From: Dongia rigui
Lineage (GTDB): Bacteria > Pseudomonadota > Alphaproteobacteria > Dongiales > Dongiaceae
Length of the DNA stretch: 64,000 bases
Reading direction: 5' to 3'
NCBI RefSeq assembly: GCF_034044635.1
Contig: NZ_JAXCLX010000004.1
Location: 62,001 to 126,000 of the forward strand
Shown here: positions 8,247-17,107 of the stretch, piece after piece
Numbering within the stretch: the stretch's first letter is position 1
Layout of the letters: each line of letters starts with the position of its first letter
The notes under the pieces: model-generated
What the model saw: only the letters and a program-made list of their open reading frames with translations
The model's database searches: none
Told to the model about the DNA's origin: nothing
Position numbers and translations under genes: made by a program

Positions 8247-9029
8247 TCAATAGCCTTTCCAGACGGGCGCGCGCTTTTCGGCAAAGGCGCGGGCACCTTC
8301 CAGCTGATCTTCGCTGCCATAGAGTTTCGCGACACTCGGGAAGTCGCGCGTAGCGATGCGGTTCATGACGTCTTCGAAGCTGGCGGTTTCCGCTGCCCGC
8401 GCCACTTCCTTGATGGCGGCGTAGACCAAAGGCGGCCCGCCGGCCAAGATTTCAGCCAGCGCCCGGGCGCGTGTCATCAACTCGGCCGCAGGCACCACGT
8501 CATTGAGCAGGCCCCAACGTTGCGCCTCGTCCACTTCCATCCAGCGGCCAGTAAAGAGCAAATCCATCGCGATGTGATAGGGCATGCGCTTTGGCAGTTT
8601 GATGGTGGCGGCATCGGCTACCGTGCCGGAACGAATTTCCGGCAAGGCAAAGCGGGCCGTATCGGCCGCGATGATGAGGTCGGCCGAGAGGGCTAGCTCG
8701 AACCCGCCACCCACCGCCATGCCATTGACGGCGGCGATCACCGGCTTGTTAAGGTTGGGCAGCATCTGCAGGCCGCCGAAGCCGCCGACACCATAATCCG
8801 AATCGGGTGCCTCGCCGGCAGCCGCGGCCTTGAGGTCCCAGCCCGCGCAGAAGAAGCGCCCGGCGGCGGTGAGAATGGCGACACGCAAGGTCGGATCGTC
8901 ACGGAAACTCGCGAACACCTCGCCCATCTGCCGGCTGGTCGGCGCATCGATCGCATTCGCCTTGGGCCGGTCGAGCGTCACTTCCAGAATGGCGCCGTTG
9001 CGGGTGACGTGGAGCGGGGCGGTGTCCAT
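8247..9029 (-). CDS. CaiD-like crotonobetainyl-CoA hydratase / enoyl-CoA hydratase
   Basis: This crotonase-fold protein of 260 residues starts MDTAPLHVTRNGAILEVTLDRPKANAID, close in style to E. coli CaiD, which interconverts crotonobetainyl-CoA and carnitinyl-CoA. The oxyanion-hole region GRFFCAGWDLKAAA is intact. Both glutamates used by hydratases are present, in GGGFELALS and in ALPEIRSGT. The usual PGAGG loop after the second glutamate is replaced by VADAATIKLPKR, so substrate preference may differ. No caiA, caiB or caiC is nearby. Its location beside choline and betaine genes makes a carnitine-related role plausible but unproven. Confidence 0.8.
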   Translation of the reverse strand: MDTAPLHVTRNGAILEVTLDRPKANAIDAPTSRQMGEVFASFRDDPTLRVAILTAAGRFFCAGWDLKAAAAGEAPDSDYGVGGFGGLQMLPNLNKPVIAAVNGMAVGGGFELALSADLIIAADTARFALPEIRSGTVADAATIKLPKRMPYHIAMDLLFTGRWMEVDEAQRWGLLNDVVPAAELMTRARALAEILAGGPPLVYAAIKEVARAAETASFEDVMNRIATRDFPSVAKLYGSEDQLEGARAFAEKRAPVWKGY

Positions 9030-9090
9030 GGGATTGTCTTTCCGTCGATCTGATCCAGCGGTCCGTCGCGGCGGAGATGTGCCGCGCACG

Positions 9091-10269
9091 CTAATCCAGC
9101 GTGATGACCTTGACCTTCTTGCCAGCCGTGGTGAGGGCCAGCTTGCCATGCTTCAGCTTCAGAGCCTCTTCCCCGAAGACCTCTCGCCGCCAGCCCTTCA
9201 AGGCCGGGATATCGGCCTGGTCGTTGGCGGCCAGGGATTCGAGATCGCCTGAATTGGCGATGAGCTTCTGGGCGACTTCGTTTTCGTCGCAATGGAATTT
9301 GAGGAGCACGCGCAGGAGTTCGATGATCGGCCCCAATCCCGGCGGGATGTCGGGGCGCGGGTCGAGGCGCGGCGCCTCGCTCTCTGGTATCTCAAGGCCG
9401 CGCTTCACCGCCGCCAGCACGCCATCGCCGAGCTTCCCTTCCGCAAAGCTGCGCGAAAGCCCACGGCAGCGGGAGAGGGCATCGACGTCCTTGGGCGGAT
9501 GGGCGGCGATCTCCAGCAGTGTCTCGTCCTTTACCAGGCGGTTCCGGGGCAGGTCGCGGGCCTGCGCCTCGCGCTCGCGCCAGGCGGCGATTTCCTTCAA
9601 GACCGCCAGGAAGCGCGGCTTGTCGCTGCGGGTCTTGAGGCGCATCCAGGCGTTTTCCGGATTGGCGCGATAGGTATTGGGATCGGTGAGAATGGCCATT
9701 TCATCTTCGACCCAATGCGCCCGGCCCGATTTCTCGACCTTGGCATTGAGCTTCTCGTAGACGGTCCTGAGATAGGTCACGTCCGAAAGGGCGTAAGAGA
9801 GCTGCTTTTCGGTCAGCGGCCGGTGCGACCAGTCGGTGAAGCGGGACGATTTGTCGATCCTTGCGCCGGCCAGTTTCGTGGCCAGCGTCTCATAGCTCGC
9901 CGCATCGCCAAAGCCGCACACCATGGCGACGACCTGGGTGTCGACCAGTGGGGTCGGCACCTTGCCCGTCATGCGCACGAAGATTTCCACATCCTGCCGG
10001 GCGGCGTGGAACACCTTGATCACCGATTCATTGGCAAGCAGGTCAAAAAGCGGTTTTAAATCAAGCCCTTCAGCCAGTGCATCGATCGCGGCGGCCTCGT
10101 TCGGGCCAGCGAGCTGCACCAGGCACAGGACCGGCCAATAGGTCTTGTCCCGCAGAAACTCGGTATCGATGGTGATAAAGGGTTCCGCCGACAGCCGCTG
10201 GCAGAAGGCGGCCAAAGTGGCTGTGTCGGCAATGACGGTGGGTTGTTGCTTCGCGCTGACCATGTTCAT
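9091..10269 (-). CDS. rnd: Ribonuclease D
   Basis: RNase D is a 3'-5' exoribonuclease that trims tRNA precursors. The DEDD exonuclease domain occupies roughly residues 10-180: Exo I as ITIDTEFLRDKTYWP, Exo II around FHAARQDVEIF, and Exo III as YALSDVTYL with the catalytic Tyr. Two HRDC-type helical domains fill the remainder, to 392 residues. The ORF opens ATG AAC ATG, so the start is 10269 or 10263. It diverges from aspS across 177 bp. Confidence 0.93.
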   Translation of the reverse strand: MNMVSAKQQPTVIADTATLAAFCQRLSAEPFITIDTEFLRDKTYWPVLCLVQLAGPNEAAAIDALAEGLDLKPLFDLLANESVIKVFHAARQDVEIFVRMTGKVPTPLVDTQVVAMVCGFGDAASYETLATKLAGARIDKSSRFTDWSHRPLTEKQLSYALSDVTYLRTVYEKLNAKVEKSGRAHWVEDEMAILTDPNTYRANPENAWMRLKTRSDKPRFLAVLKEIAAWREREAQARDLPRNRLVKDETLLEIAAHPPKDVDALSRCRGLSRSFAEGKLGDGVLAAVKRGLEIPESEAPRLDPRPDIPPGLGPIIELLRVLLKFHCDENEVAQKLIANSGDLESLAANDQADIPALKGWRREVFGEEALKLKHGKLALTTAGKKVKVITLD

Positions 10270-10446
10270 CAGGTTAAGCTATAGCGACAGGCGCCGAGTC
10301 AAGGGAAGTGCCTCGTTTGCAATGCGGGAATGCCGTCAGGATGGCTGGGGAAACCCTTGACATTCTGCCGCTTTCCGCGTCTTTTGCCGCCCTAATTCGC
10401 AGACCGCCCTTAACCAAAATCTGTCTGTTTTCAAGGACTTCCCAAG

Positions 10447-12228
10447 ATGCACGCCTATCGTTCCCATACCTGCGGCCAATTGCGCGCCAAAGACACGGGC
10501 GAGACCGTCCGCCTGTCCGGCTGGATCCACCGCAAGCGCGACCATGGGAACCTGGTGTTCATCGATTTGCGCGACCATTACGGCCTGACGCAATGCGTGC
10601 TCGATATTTCGAATCCGATCTTCAGCCTCGTCGAGCAGACCCGTCTTGAGAGCGTCGTCACCGTGACCGGCAAGGTCGTGGCCCGCACCGGTGAAACGAA
10701 GAACCCGCGCATGCCGACGGGCGAGATCGAAGTCGTCATCCAGGATTACGCGGTCCAGGGCACCGCCGATGTCCTGCCGCTGCAGGTCAACAGCGATGAG
10801 GATTACAGCGAGGAGATCCGCCTCACCAACCGGTTCCTGGATCTGCGCCGCGACAAGGTCCACCGCAACATCGTGCTGCGCGCCAATGTGATCGCGAGCC
10901 TGCGTCGCCGCATGATCGCGCAAGGTTTCACCGAGTTCCAGACGCCGATCCTCACCTCGTCCTCGCCGGAAGGGGCGCGCGACTTCCTGGTGCCGTCGCG
11001 CATGCATCCGGGCAAGTTCTACGCGTTGCCCCAAGCGCCGCAGCAGTTCAAGCAGCTGCTCATGGTGGCGGGCTTTGACCGCTATTTCCAGATCGCGCCC
11101 TGCTTCCGCGACGAAGACAGCCGCGCCGATCGCAGCCCCGGCGAGTTCTATCAGCTCGATTTCGAAATGTCCTTCGTGACCCAGGAAGACGTCTTCCAGG
11201 CGATCGAGCCGGTGCTCCACGGCGTGTTCGAGGAATTCGCCGAGGACCGCGTGGTTTCGGCAATGCCCTTCCCGCAGATCCCTTATGAAGAATCCATGCT
11301 GCGTTATGGCTCGGACAAGCCGGATCTCCGCAACCCGATCCGCATCAGCGATGTGACCGAGGTCTTCCGCGGTTCGGGCTTCGGCATTTTCGCCAAGGCC
11401 GTCGAGGCGGGCTCCGTTGTGCGCGCCATCCCGGCGCCTGGCGCCGCCGCGAAGCCGCGTTCCTTCTTCGACAAGCTCAACGACTGGGCGAAGGCCGGCG
11501 GTGCCGCGGGTCTCGGCTACGTCATCTTCGAGGCGGCCGGCGCCAAGGGCCCGATCGCCAAGAATCTCGACGAAGCGCGCCTGGCGCAGCTCAAGGAACA
11601 GGCAGGCTTGAAGGACGGCGATGCCGTCTTCTTCTCCTGCGACAAGAAGCTCGCTGCCGCGAAGTTCGCCGGCTCGGTCCGCACGCGTCTTGGCGACGAG
11701 CTCGGCCTCATCGATCCGAAGAAGTTCGAGTTCTGCTGGATCGTCGACTTCCCGATGTACGAGCTCAACGAAGACACCGGCCAGATCGAGTTCAGCCACA
11801 ACCCGTTCTCGATGCCGCAGGGTGGCCTCGAAGCGCTCCTCACCAAGGATCCGCTCACCATCAACGCCTACCAGTACGACATCGTCTGCAACGGCATCGA
11901 GCTGTCCTCGGGTGCCATCCGCAACCACCGTCCGGACATCATGTACAAGGCGTTCGAGATCGCCGGCTACGCGAACTCGGTGGTCGAGGAAAAGTTCGGC
12001 GGCATGCTCAACGCGTTCAAGTTCGGCGCCCCGCCGCACGGTGGCTCGGCGCCGGGCATCGACCGCATCGTCATGCTGCTCGCGGAAGAGAAGAATATCC
12101 GAGAAGTCATTGCCTTCCCGCTCAACCAGCGGGCCGAGGATTTGCTCATGCAGGCGCCGACCGAAGTACCGCCCGCGCGGCTGAAAGAATTGAGCATTCG
12201 CCTCGATTTGCCTTTGACGAAAAAGTAA
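10447..12228 (+). CDS. aspS: Aspartyl-tRNA synthetase
   Basis: This class II synthetase of 593 residues charges tRNA(Asp). The order is an N-terminal OB-fold anticodon-binding domain ([23 protein letters not shown], about 19-42), class II motif 2 as [15 protein letters not shown], the bacterial GAD insertion in the middle (about residues 290-420), and motif 3 as [12 protein letters not shown] near the C-terminus. The length is that of bacterial-type AspRS. The ATG follows AAGGACTT. The upstream gap shared with rnd should hold both promoters. Confidence 0.95.
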   Translation: MHAYRSHTCGQLRAKDTGETVRLSGWIHRKRDHGNLVFIDLRDHYGLTQCVLDISNPIFSLVEQTRLESVVTVTGKVVARTGETKNPRMPTGEIEVVIQDYAVQGTADVLPLQVNSDEDYSEEIRLTNRFLDLRRDKVHRNIVLRANVIASLRRRMIAQGFTEFQTPILTSSSPEGARDFLVPSRMHPGKFYALPQAPQQFKQLLMVAGFDRYFQIAPCFRDEDSRADRSPGEFYQLDFEMSFVTQEDVFQAIEPVLHGVFEEFAEDRVVSAMPFPQIPYEESMLRYGSDKPDLRNPIRISDVTEVFRGSGFGIFAKAVEAGSVVRAIPAPGAAAKPRSFFDKLNDWAKAGGAAGLGYVIFEAAGAKGPIAKNLDEARLAQLKEQAGLKDGDAVFFSCDKKLAAAKFAGSVRTRLGDELGLIDPKKFEFCWIVDFPMYELNEDTGQIEFSHNPFSMPQGGLEALLTKDPLTINAYQYDIVCNGIELSSGAIRNHRPDIMYKAFEIAGYANSVVEEKFGGMLNAFKFGAPPHGGSAPGIDRIVMLLAEEKNIREVIAFPLNQRAEDLLMQAPTEVPPARLKELSIRLDLPLTKK

Positions 12229-12261
12229 GTCAGTATCCCGCAAATCCCGCGCTGTGGATGC

Positions 12262-12284
12262 CCCGCCGGTTCCAAGCCGGCGGG
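12262..12284 (+). other. Hairpin in the aspS-aguA gap
   Basis: CCCGCCGG (12262-12269) and CCGGCGGG (12277-12284) form a perfect eight-pair stem. On the plus strand it is followed by A residues rather than T, so it is not a canonical terminator for aspS. It may instead be an mRNA structure in the aguA leader. Confidence 0.5.
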
Positions 12285-12346
12285 AAAAAGCTGGCCAGTC
12301 GAATGCCGGCGGGCGCCGGTGATCGGACCAATATCCAGGGGAGCGG

Positions 12347-13384
12347 ATGTCCTTACCCTTCGATGACGGCTTCACCGTTCCGGCCGAGTGGGCTCTCCAT
12401 GCCCGTTGCTGGATGGCGTGGCCGACCCGCGCCGAAAGCTGGGCCGAGCATCTGGATGCCGCGCGCGATTGCGTGGCGGAACTCGCCAACACCATCGCCG
12501 AGTTCGAGCCGGTGTCGATGATCACCAAGCCGAAAAACGTGGCCGAGGTATCGCTTGCAACGGGTTCCGGCGTCAGCCAGGTTTCATTGGCGCATGACGA
12601 TTGCTGGATCCGCGACATGGGTCCGAATTTTGTCGTCAATGGCGGTGGTGACGTCGCCGGCACGGCCTGGGAATGGAACGCCTGGGGTCATCGCCATGAT
12701 GATTACGAGCGTGACGCCGCCGTGGCCGACAACCTGCTCGAACATCTTCAGATGCGCCGCTATCTGGGGTCCCTCGTGCTGGAAGGTGGCGCCATCACCA
12801 GCGACGGCGAAGGCACGCTGCTGACCAGCGAGAGTGTGCTGCTCAATCCCAATCGCAACCCGGGTCTCAGCAGAGAACAGGTCGAAGAGCAGCTCATCCA
12901 GATGCTGGGTGTGCGCCACATCATTTGGCTGGGCGAGGGGTTGCAGGACGACCAGCGCGGCGGCCATGTCGAGAACCTGGCGCGCTTCGTGCGCCCGGGC
13001 GTGGTCATGGCGACGTCCTGCCTCGATCCGGCCGATCCCAATTTCAAGGTCTGTGCCGACAATCTGCAGCGCCTGCGGCAGATGCGCGACGCGGCGGGCC
13101 GCGAACTGGAGATCATCGAAGTCGAGCAGCCGCGCCCCTGCTTTGATGCCGAGGGGCGCCGCCTGGCGCTGTCATACACCAACTTCTATCTCCCGAACGG
13201 CGCTGTGATCCTGCCGGCCTTCGAAGACGGCCAGGCAGACAAGCGCGCCTATGATGTGGCGACGCGCGTTTTCAATAAGCGCGAGATTGTGCAACTGCCG
13301 GCCATCGAACTCGCCTATGGCGGCGGCGGCATTCACTCCATCTGCCTGCCGCAGCCGGCCGGCAATATCGCCAAGCCCCTCTAA
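12347..13384 (+). CDS. aguA: Agmatine deiminase
   Basis: AguA hydrolyses agmatine to N-carbamoylputrescine and ammonia, a route from arginine to putrescine. The 345-residue product has the guanidino-modifying-enzyme fold: the substrate-side DDCWIRDMGPNFV motif near residue 86, a conserved HVEN around 209, and the catalytic cysteine in GGGIHSICLPQPAGN at the C-terminus. A GGGGAGCGG ribosome site precedes ATG 12347. aguB is not adjacent. The next gene starts 10 bases downstream. Confidence 0.9.
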   Translation: MSLPFDDGFTVPAEWALHARCWMAWPTRAESWAEHLDAARDCVAELANTIAEFEPVSMITKPKNVAEVSLATGSGVSQVSLAHDDCWIRDMGPNFVVNGGGDVAGTAWEWNAWGHRHDDYERDAAVADNLLEHLQMRRYLGSLVLEGGAITSDGEGTLLTSESVLLNPNRNPGLSREQVEEQLIQMLGVRHIIWLGEGLQDDQRGGHVENLARFVRPGVVMATSCLDPADPNFKVCADNLQRLRQMRDAAGRELEIIEVEQPRPCFDAEGRRLALSYTNFYLPNGAVILPAFEDGQADKRAYDVATRVFNKREIVQLPAIELAYGGGGIHSICLPQPAGNIAKPL

Positions 13385-13393
13385 GCCAACGCC

Positions 13394-14023
13394 GTGAATA
13401 TCGACGAAGATAAGCTTGCCGCCCTGATCGCCGCTCGGGCGTCAACGGGCGGGCGTGTGATGGTCGGCATCGCCGGTCCACCGGGTGCGGGGAAAAGCAC
13501 ATTGGCCGAGAAGCTGTGCCGGCGCCTCAATCGCGAGATCGAAGGGTCGCCCGCCGCCATCGTCCCCATGGACGGCTACCATTTCGACGACGTCATCCTC
13601 AAAGCGCGGGGCGACCACGCGCGCAAAGGGGCACCGCACACCTTCGATGCCGCGGGGTTCTATCACCTGCTGACAAGGCTGCGCAGCAACGAGCCGGAAG
13701 TGGCCTTGCCGGTTTTCGACCGCACGCAAGAGCATTCGCGGGCAGGCGCGCGTGTCGTGACGCCGGCGCAACGCATCCTGCTGGTGGAAGGAAACTATCT
13801 GCTGTTGAAGCAGGACCCGTGGTCGAGATTAAAGCCGCTCTTTGATCTTACCGTGTTCCTGCCCGTGCCGAAGGCGGAACTGGAGCGGCGGCTCATCCAG
13901 CGCTGGCTGGATCACGGCTACGCCCCCGACGCGGCCAAAACCAAGGCCCTCAGCAACGACATCCCCAATGCCGAGCTGGTGATGCGCGACAGTGTGCCGG
14001 CGGAATACGACCTCAGCTATTGA
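13394..14023 (+). CDS. Uridine-kinase-like P-loop NTPase (FrcK / pantothenate-kinase-like)
   Basis: This is a 209-residue small-molecule kinase of the PRK/uridine kinase group. The Walker A is GPPGAGKST near residue 29. Next come IVPMDGYHFDD, the typical substrate-side aspartate of this group, and a lid-type segment ERRLIQRWLDHGY. Start is GTG 13394, ten bases after aguA. The product resembles the nucleoside/nucleotide or fructose-locus kinases of rhizobia. True substrate unknown. Its 3' end overlaps the convergent aminotransferase gene by 7 bp. Confidence 0.75.
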   Translation: MNIDEDKLAALIAARASTGGRVMVGIAGPPGAGKSTLAEKLCRRLNREIEGSPAAIVPMDGYHFDDVILKARGDHARKGAPHTFDAAGFYHLLTRLRSNEPEVALPVFDRTQEHSRAGARVVTPAQRILLVEGNYLLLKQDPWSRLKPLFDLTVFLPVPKAELERRLIQRWLDHGYAPDAAKTKALSNDIPNAELVMRDSVPAEYDLSY

Positions 14024-15150
14024 TTGCTGCGCAGGAACGCGCGCATCGCCGCAAGACCTTCCGGCACATAAGTGCGGCCGAAGCCGATGCGGAAGCGGTC
14101 GCTGGGTGTCGAGGTGAGTTCTGAAGCATAGAGGCTTGCCGGCAGGAGCACGATGCCGGCTTCTTCGACCAGACGACGACAGAAGGTCTCGACGCCGTCT
14201 TGGCCCAGATATCGGGGATAGGCGATGCAGCCGCCATCCGGATGGCGCCAATCGAAGAGGTCCGGAAACTCGGCGAAGAACGCGTCGACCGCAACCAAAT
14301 TGCTGGCAATCAGATCGCGGTTGCGGCCAATTATCTTGTCCGATGCCTTCAATGCGATGACCGCCAGATGCTCGCTGGGGCCGGCATTGCAGATGGAAAG
14401 GTAATGCTTCACGCGTTCCATCTTGTAGAGCAGGTCGTGGTCCTTCGAGGCGATCCAGCCCACGCGCAGGCCCGGCAAGCCATAGGCCTTCGACATCACG
14501 CCCAGCGTCAGGCCCCTTTCATAGGCTTCGATGGCAGAGGGCAGGCGGATCGTGGCCGATCGTTCCAGCCCGCGATAGACCTCGTCCGAGAACAGCCAGA
14601 TGCCGTGCTGCCGGCACAACGCCACCAGCCCGTCAAAGGTCTGGCGGTCGATCACCTTGCCGGTTGGGTTATGGGGGAAGTTGACGGCGATGAGCTTCGT
14701 ATTTGAGCGAATGGCTGCCTTGACCTTGTCGAGGTCGAGTGACCAATTGTTGTCGGGATCAAGCGCCACGCCGGTTGTGGCACATAATGCCTTGGGCAGT
14801 TCCTCGCTCGACTGGTAATTGGGCGTCACGACGATGGCATGATCGCTCTTCTCCAGCAGCGCATGCATGGCGCAGAAGATGCCTTCCTCGGCACCGGCAA
14901 AGGCCAGGATGTCTTCTGGCGTGACACCTTGATAGGTCGCAGCCACGGCGGCGCGCAACGGCGCGGTGCCGGTCGGTTCGATATAATGCAGCGGCAACTC
15001 GTCCCAGGCGGCGCGATCTTCCGGGGTCGCCATCGCCAGCAGTTCCTTGAGGCTCAGCGTCTGCATGTCCGACGCCGTCATGTGATAGCGGCAGGCGAAC
15101 TCCCATTTGCCAAGATAGGTCTCAAGGCGAAAGTCGGGCAGCATGGTCAT
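14017..15150 (-). CDS. PLP-dependent aminotransferase, class I/II
   Basis: This fold-type I aminotransferase has 377 residues. The PLP-binding lysine is in MSKAYGLPGLRVGW (about residue 233), the substrate/PLP loop NFPHNPTGK is near 164, and the aspartate that pairs with the pyridine nitrogen is in FSDEVYRG. An arginine near the C-terminus (FRIGFGR) would bind a substrate carboxylate. It lies 12 bp downstream of a YheO-type regulator on the same strand, so amino acid or amine catabolism under that regulator is likely. The specific amino donor is not recognisable. Confidence 0.85.
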   Translation of the reverse strand: MTMLPDFRLETYLGKWEFACRYHMTASDMQTLSLKELLAMATPEDRAAWDELPLHYIEPTGTAPLRAAVAATYQGVTPEDILAFAGAEEGIFCAMHALLEKSDHAIVVTPNYQSSEELPKALCATTGVALDPDNNWSLDLDKVKAAIRSNTKLIAVNFPHNPTGKVIDRQTFDGLVALCRQHGIWLFSDEVYRGLERSATIRLPSAIEAYERGLTLGVMSKAYGLPGLRVGWIASKDHDLLYKMERVKHYLSICNAGPSEHLAVIALKASDKIIGRNRDLIASNLVAVDAFFAEFPDLFDWRHPDGGCIAYPRYLGQDGVETFCRRLVEEAGIVLLPASLYASELTSTPSDRFRIGFGRTYVPEGLAAMRAFLRSNQ

Positions 15151-15162
15151 GGCGTCATTTCC

Positions 15163-15792
15163 TCAAGAGCTGCGGGCATCGCCGAGCAGGTTGTAGATGG
15201 TGGCGCGCGACACGCTGAGCGCGTCGGCGATGTGCTGCGCGGCGTTGCGCGTGGCAAATAGATTGCGGGCGTCCAGCGCGCCCATCAGCGCCACGCGATC
15301 GGCACGGTCCAGCGCCTTCAAGGTCAATTGCCGCTCCTCAAGGAAGGCGCGAATGCCCAGATTGATCTGCTCGCGCCAATCCTGTGCAAAGATCGGCTCA
15401 GGCCGCGGCTGCTCCGCCTGTGTGAAGGCGCCCAGGAGCGCTATCGCCTTGTCGAAGACGGCGAGGTCGAAATTGATGCAGAGCAGGCCGATGCGACGGC
15501 CGGCCTCGTCTTTCAGAATAGCGCTCACCGACTTCAACCGGCCGCCGTCCGGCGCTGCCTTCTCATAAGGACCATAGACATCCTTCTCGCCGATCAGTTC
15601 CGGATCGTCACCCAGATGCGATGGATCGCCGACCTTGCGCTTGGAAAAGGCATTCCAGATACCGGCCACGCGGTCGCTGCGCAGATCATGCACCACCACC
15701 TCCGCCTGCGGCGCGAGGAGTGCCGCGATGGCGGCAGCCGTCGGGAAGTGCAGGGCAAGGGCGCCGGGAGAGGTTCGAAGGTTGCGGCTCAT
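15163..15792 (-). CDS. YheO/DauR-type transcriptional regulator (PAS-like + HTH)
   Basis: The 209-residue protein has an N-terminal PAS-like YheO domain (VVVHDLRSDRVAGIWNAFSKRKVGD, then RLKSVSAILKDEAGRRIGLLCINFD) and a C-terminal helix-turn-helix (AAQHIADALSVSRATIYNLL). DauR, a family member, senses D-arginine metabolism. The aminotransferase directly downstream suggests it controls that gene. It has an exceptionally long 5' region (778 bp to the next gene) holding REP palindromes and a hairpin-rich block. Confidence 0.85.
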   Translation of the reverse strand: MSRNLRTSPGALALHFPTAAAIAALLAPQAEVVVHDLRSDRVAGIWNAFSKRKVGDPSHLGDDPELIGEKDVYGPYEKAAPDGGRLKSVSAILKDEAGRRIGLLCINFDLAVFDKAIALLGAFTQAEQPRPEPIFAQDWREQINLGIRAFLEERQLTLKALDRADRVALMGALDARNLFATRNAAQHIADALSVSRATIYNLLGDARSS

Positions 15793-15868
15793 GTGACGAT
15801 CGATAGTCTAATTTAGACATAGTGTCAAATTCATCCCATTTCCTCGCCGACAGCGGAGAAGCGCCCGA

Positions 15869-15973
15869 TGGATCCCCGCTTTCGCGGGGATGACAATGAG
15901 GGACGTGCCCCCTCCCGCCCACCTTCTTTGTTATCCCCGCCACTACTGTCATCCCCGCGAAAGCGGGGATCCA
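15869..15973. repeat. Inverted pair of REP-type palindromes
   Basis: Two copies of one palindromic element lie head-to-head. At 15872-15891 ATCCCCGC-TTTC-GCGGGGAT is preceded by TGG and followed by GAC. At 15948-15973 the opposite orientation reads GTC, ATCCCCGC-GAAA-GCGGGGAT, CCA. Similar elements occur at 18906-19000 and 50102-50191. Such GTCATCCCCG...CGGGGATCCA units are common intergenic repeats in alphaproteobacteria. The 55 bases between the two copies are C-rich and hold no gene. Confidence 0.85.
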
Positions 15974-16019
15974 TGGAGCGTCCAGGTGAGGTCCAACCCA
16001 GCAAGTTCCTCAAATGTTC

Positions 16020-16046
16020 TTGACAAACATCTAGGAATTTGATACT
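16020..16046 (+). promoter_or_regulatory. Possible sigma70-like promoter in a gene-free region
   Basis: TTGACA at 16020-16025 matches the -35 consensus exactly. GATACT at 16041-16046 is a four-of-six match to the -10 box, but the spacer is only 15 bp. It faces right into the hairpin-rich block starting at 16051, where no protein gene begins. The surrounding 30 bp are unusually AT-rich for this window. Confidence 0.4.
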
Positions 16047-16050
16047 AGTT

Positions 16051-16350
16051 GAGATGTGCACACACATTCTCCCGGTGCCCATCCGGGACCGCTCGGTTGC
16101 CCATCGGCGCAAGCCTCTTTCGAGGCGCAGGCCGACCATATCGGCTCCCCTTTCTTTTGTGGGAGCGGCCCCGGCCGGTGGCTTTAAACCGGCCTCCCGG
16201 ATCGGACGGATGAGCGATCCCCCGAGCGCCATGGGGTGACAAGGGCGTCCATCAGGGCCACGGTGGAAACGAGGGCCCCCGCCGGATCCGATGCGGTGAC
16301 CGGATCCCCTCCCGGATTGCAGGAAGCAATCCGCGTCACGGCCGACACGC
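16051..16350. ncRNA. Candidate structured RNA: serial hairpins in the yheO-GNAT intergenic region
   Basis: Perfect or near-perfect inverted repeats follow one another with little unpaired sequence: 16051-16071, 16071-16087, 16105-16134 (inner stem GCCTC/GAGGC), 16144-16166 (GCTCCC/GGGAGC), 16173-16194 (GGCCGGT/ACCGGCC), 16199-16220 (GGATCG/CGATCC), 16284-16307 (GGATCCG/CGGATCC) and 16313-16333 (CGGATTGC/GCAATCCG). No reading frame here looks like a protein. The TTGACA box favours the plus strand. A GAAA tetraloop in the 16113-16126 stem on the minus strand, and the position upstream of yheO, favour a minus-strand leader. I could not match it to a known RNA family. Confidence 0.4.
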
Positions 16351-16444
16351 ACGGCCGGCTCACCTGTCCGAGCGGCGCCGAATGGGGATCGAGAGAGATA
16401 CGAAGAAGCGTTCGAGAGAAGCCGGCAGAAGATCATCGCTTTCG

Positions 16445-16560
16445 CCCCCCTCCCGACCTCCCCCCTGGAGGTGGGAGGAGAAGTCGTCGCGATTACCTCG
16501 TTCCAAAGCCCTCCCACCTTCAGGGGGGAGGGTTGGGTGGGGGGCGCCCAGTGACGGGCG
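16445..16560. repeat. Second palindromic repeat type (CCCTCCCACC / GGGGGGAGGG)
   Basis: Two G/C-skewed palindromes lie here: CTCCC-ACCTCC...GGAGGT-GGGAG at about 16450-16477 and CCCTCCCACCTTCAGGGGGGAGGG at about 16509-16532. They share the words CCCTCC, CCACCT and GGGGGGAG in inverted orientation, so they look like two copies of one mobile-type intergenic palindrome, distinct from the GTCATCCCCG family. They sit just beyond the 3' end of the GNAT gene and could act as mRNA end structures. Confidence 0.55.
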
Positions 16561-16570
16561 TAACATCTAA

Positions 16571-17107
16571 TTAATTGCGCCGCTTTCGATAGAGCACGTG
16601 CCGCCGCAACGGATGATCCACCGCCAGCATCGGGTGATCGAAATCATCGCGCACATCATGCGCGAAGCCCAGCCGCTCCATGACGGCGCGGGAGCGCGTG
16701 TTGCTGGTAGTCGTGAAGGATACGATCTCGGCAAGCCTTAGTGTCTCGAAGCCGAAGCCGAGCGCCGCGCCGGCTGCTTCGGTCGCATAGCCATGTCGCC
16801 ACTGATCAAAGGCAAGACGCCAGCCAATTTCGACACAAGGGGTGAAATGCGCCTCGAAGCGGGGCTGTGATAAACCGACAAAGCCGATGAAGTCGGCGGC
16901 ACCCGGAACCTCGACGGCCCACAAGCCCCAACCGTGCTCGTTCATATGGGCGATGATGCGGTCGGCGAAAGCGTCGCTCTCCGCGCGGCTCATCGGCCCG
17001 GCAAGTGTTGCGTAGACGCGCGGGTCGCTGTTGAGTGCTGCGAAAGGCGCCTTGTCCGTCTCCCGCCACGGCCGCAGCAGGAGCCGCGCCGTGACGAGAG
17101 TGGCCAT
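16571..17107 (-). CDS. GNAT-family N-acetyltransferase (RimJ/RimL-like)
   Basis: This is a 178-residue acetyltransferase with the RimJ-type layout. It begins MATLVTARLLLRPWRETD. The acetyl-CoA-binding motif A is around WRHGYATEAAGAALGFGF, and NTRSRAVMERLGF is motif B. Its ATG overlaps the argS stop by one base (TAATG), so it is translated downstream of argS. The target, a protein N-terminus, small amine or antibiotic, is unknown. Confidence 0.85.
   Translation of the reverse strand: MATLVTARLLLRPWRETDKAPFAALNSDPRVYATLAGPMSRAESDAFADRIIAHMNEHGWGLWAVEVPGAADFIGFVGLSQPRFEAHFTPCVEIGWRLAFDQWRHGYATEAAGAALGFGFETLRLAEIVSFTTTSNTRSRAVMERLGFAHDVRDDFDHPMLAVDHPLRRHVLYRKRRN

Noticed and set aside
12262-12284. 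Hairpin after aspS as an intrinsic terminator
   Set aside because: On the plus strand it is followed by A residues, not T, so it does not fit aspS termination.
10336-12663. A 775-codon minus-strand frame across aspS
   Set aside because: It is the complement of aspS codons. AspRS motifs on the plus strand leave no doubt.
16090-16260. Resemblance of GAGCGCCATGGGGTGACAAGG to the M-box (ykoK) magnesium riboswitch core
   Set aside because: The obligatory GGTGAGGC segment at the right distance is missing, and no magnesium transporter lies downstream.
15831-16517. A 228-codon minus-strand frame in the yheO-GNAT gap
   Set aside because: It translates the REP palindrome (giving MDPRFRGDD and SPRKRGS words) and the hairpin block. 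This is typical of spurious frames in repeat DNA.
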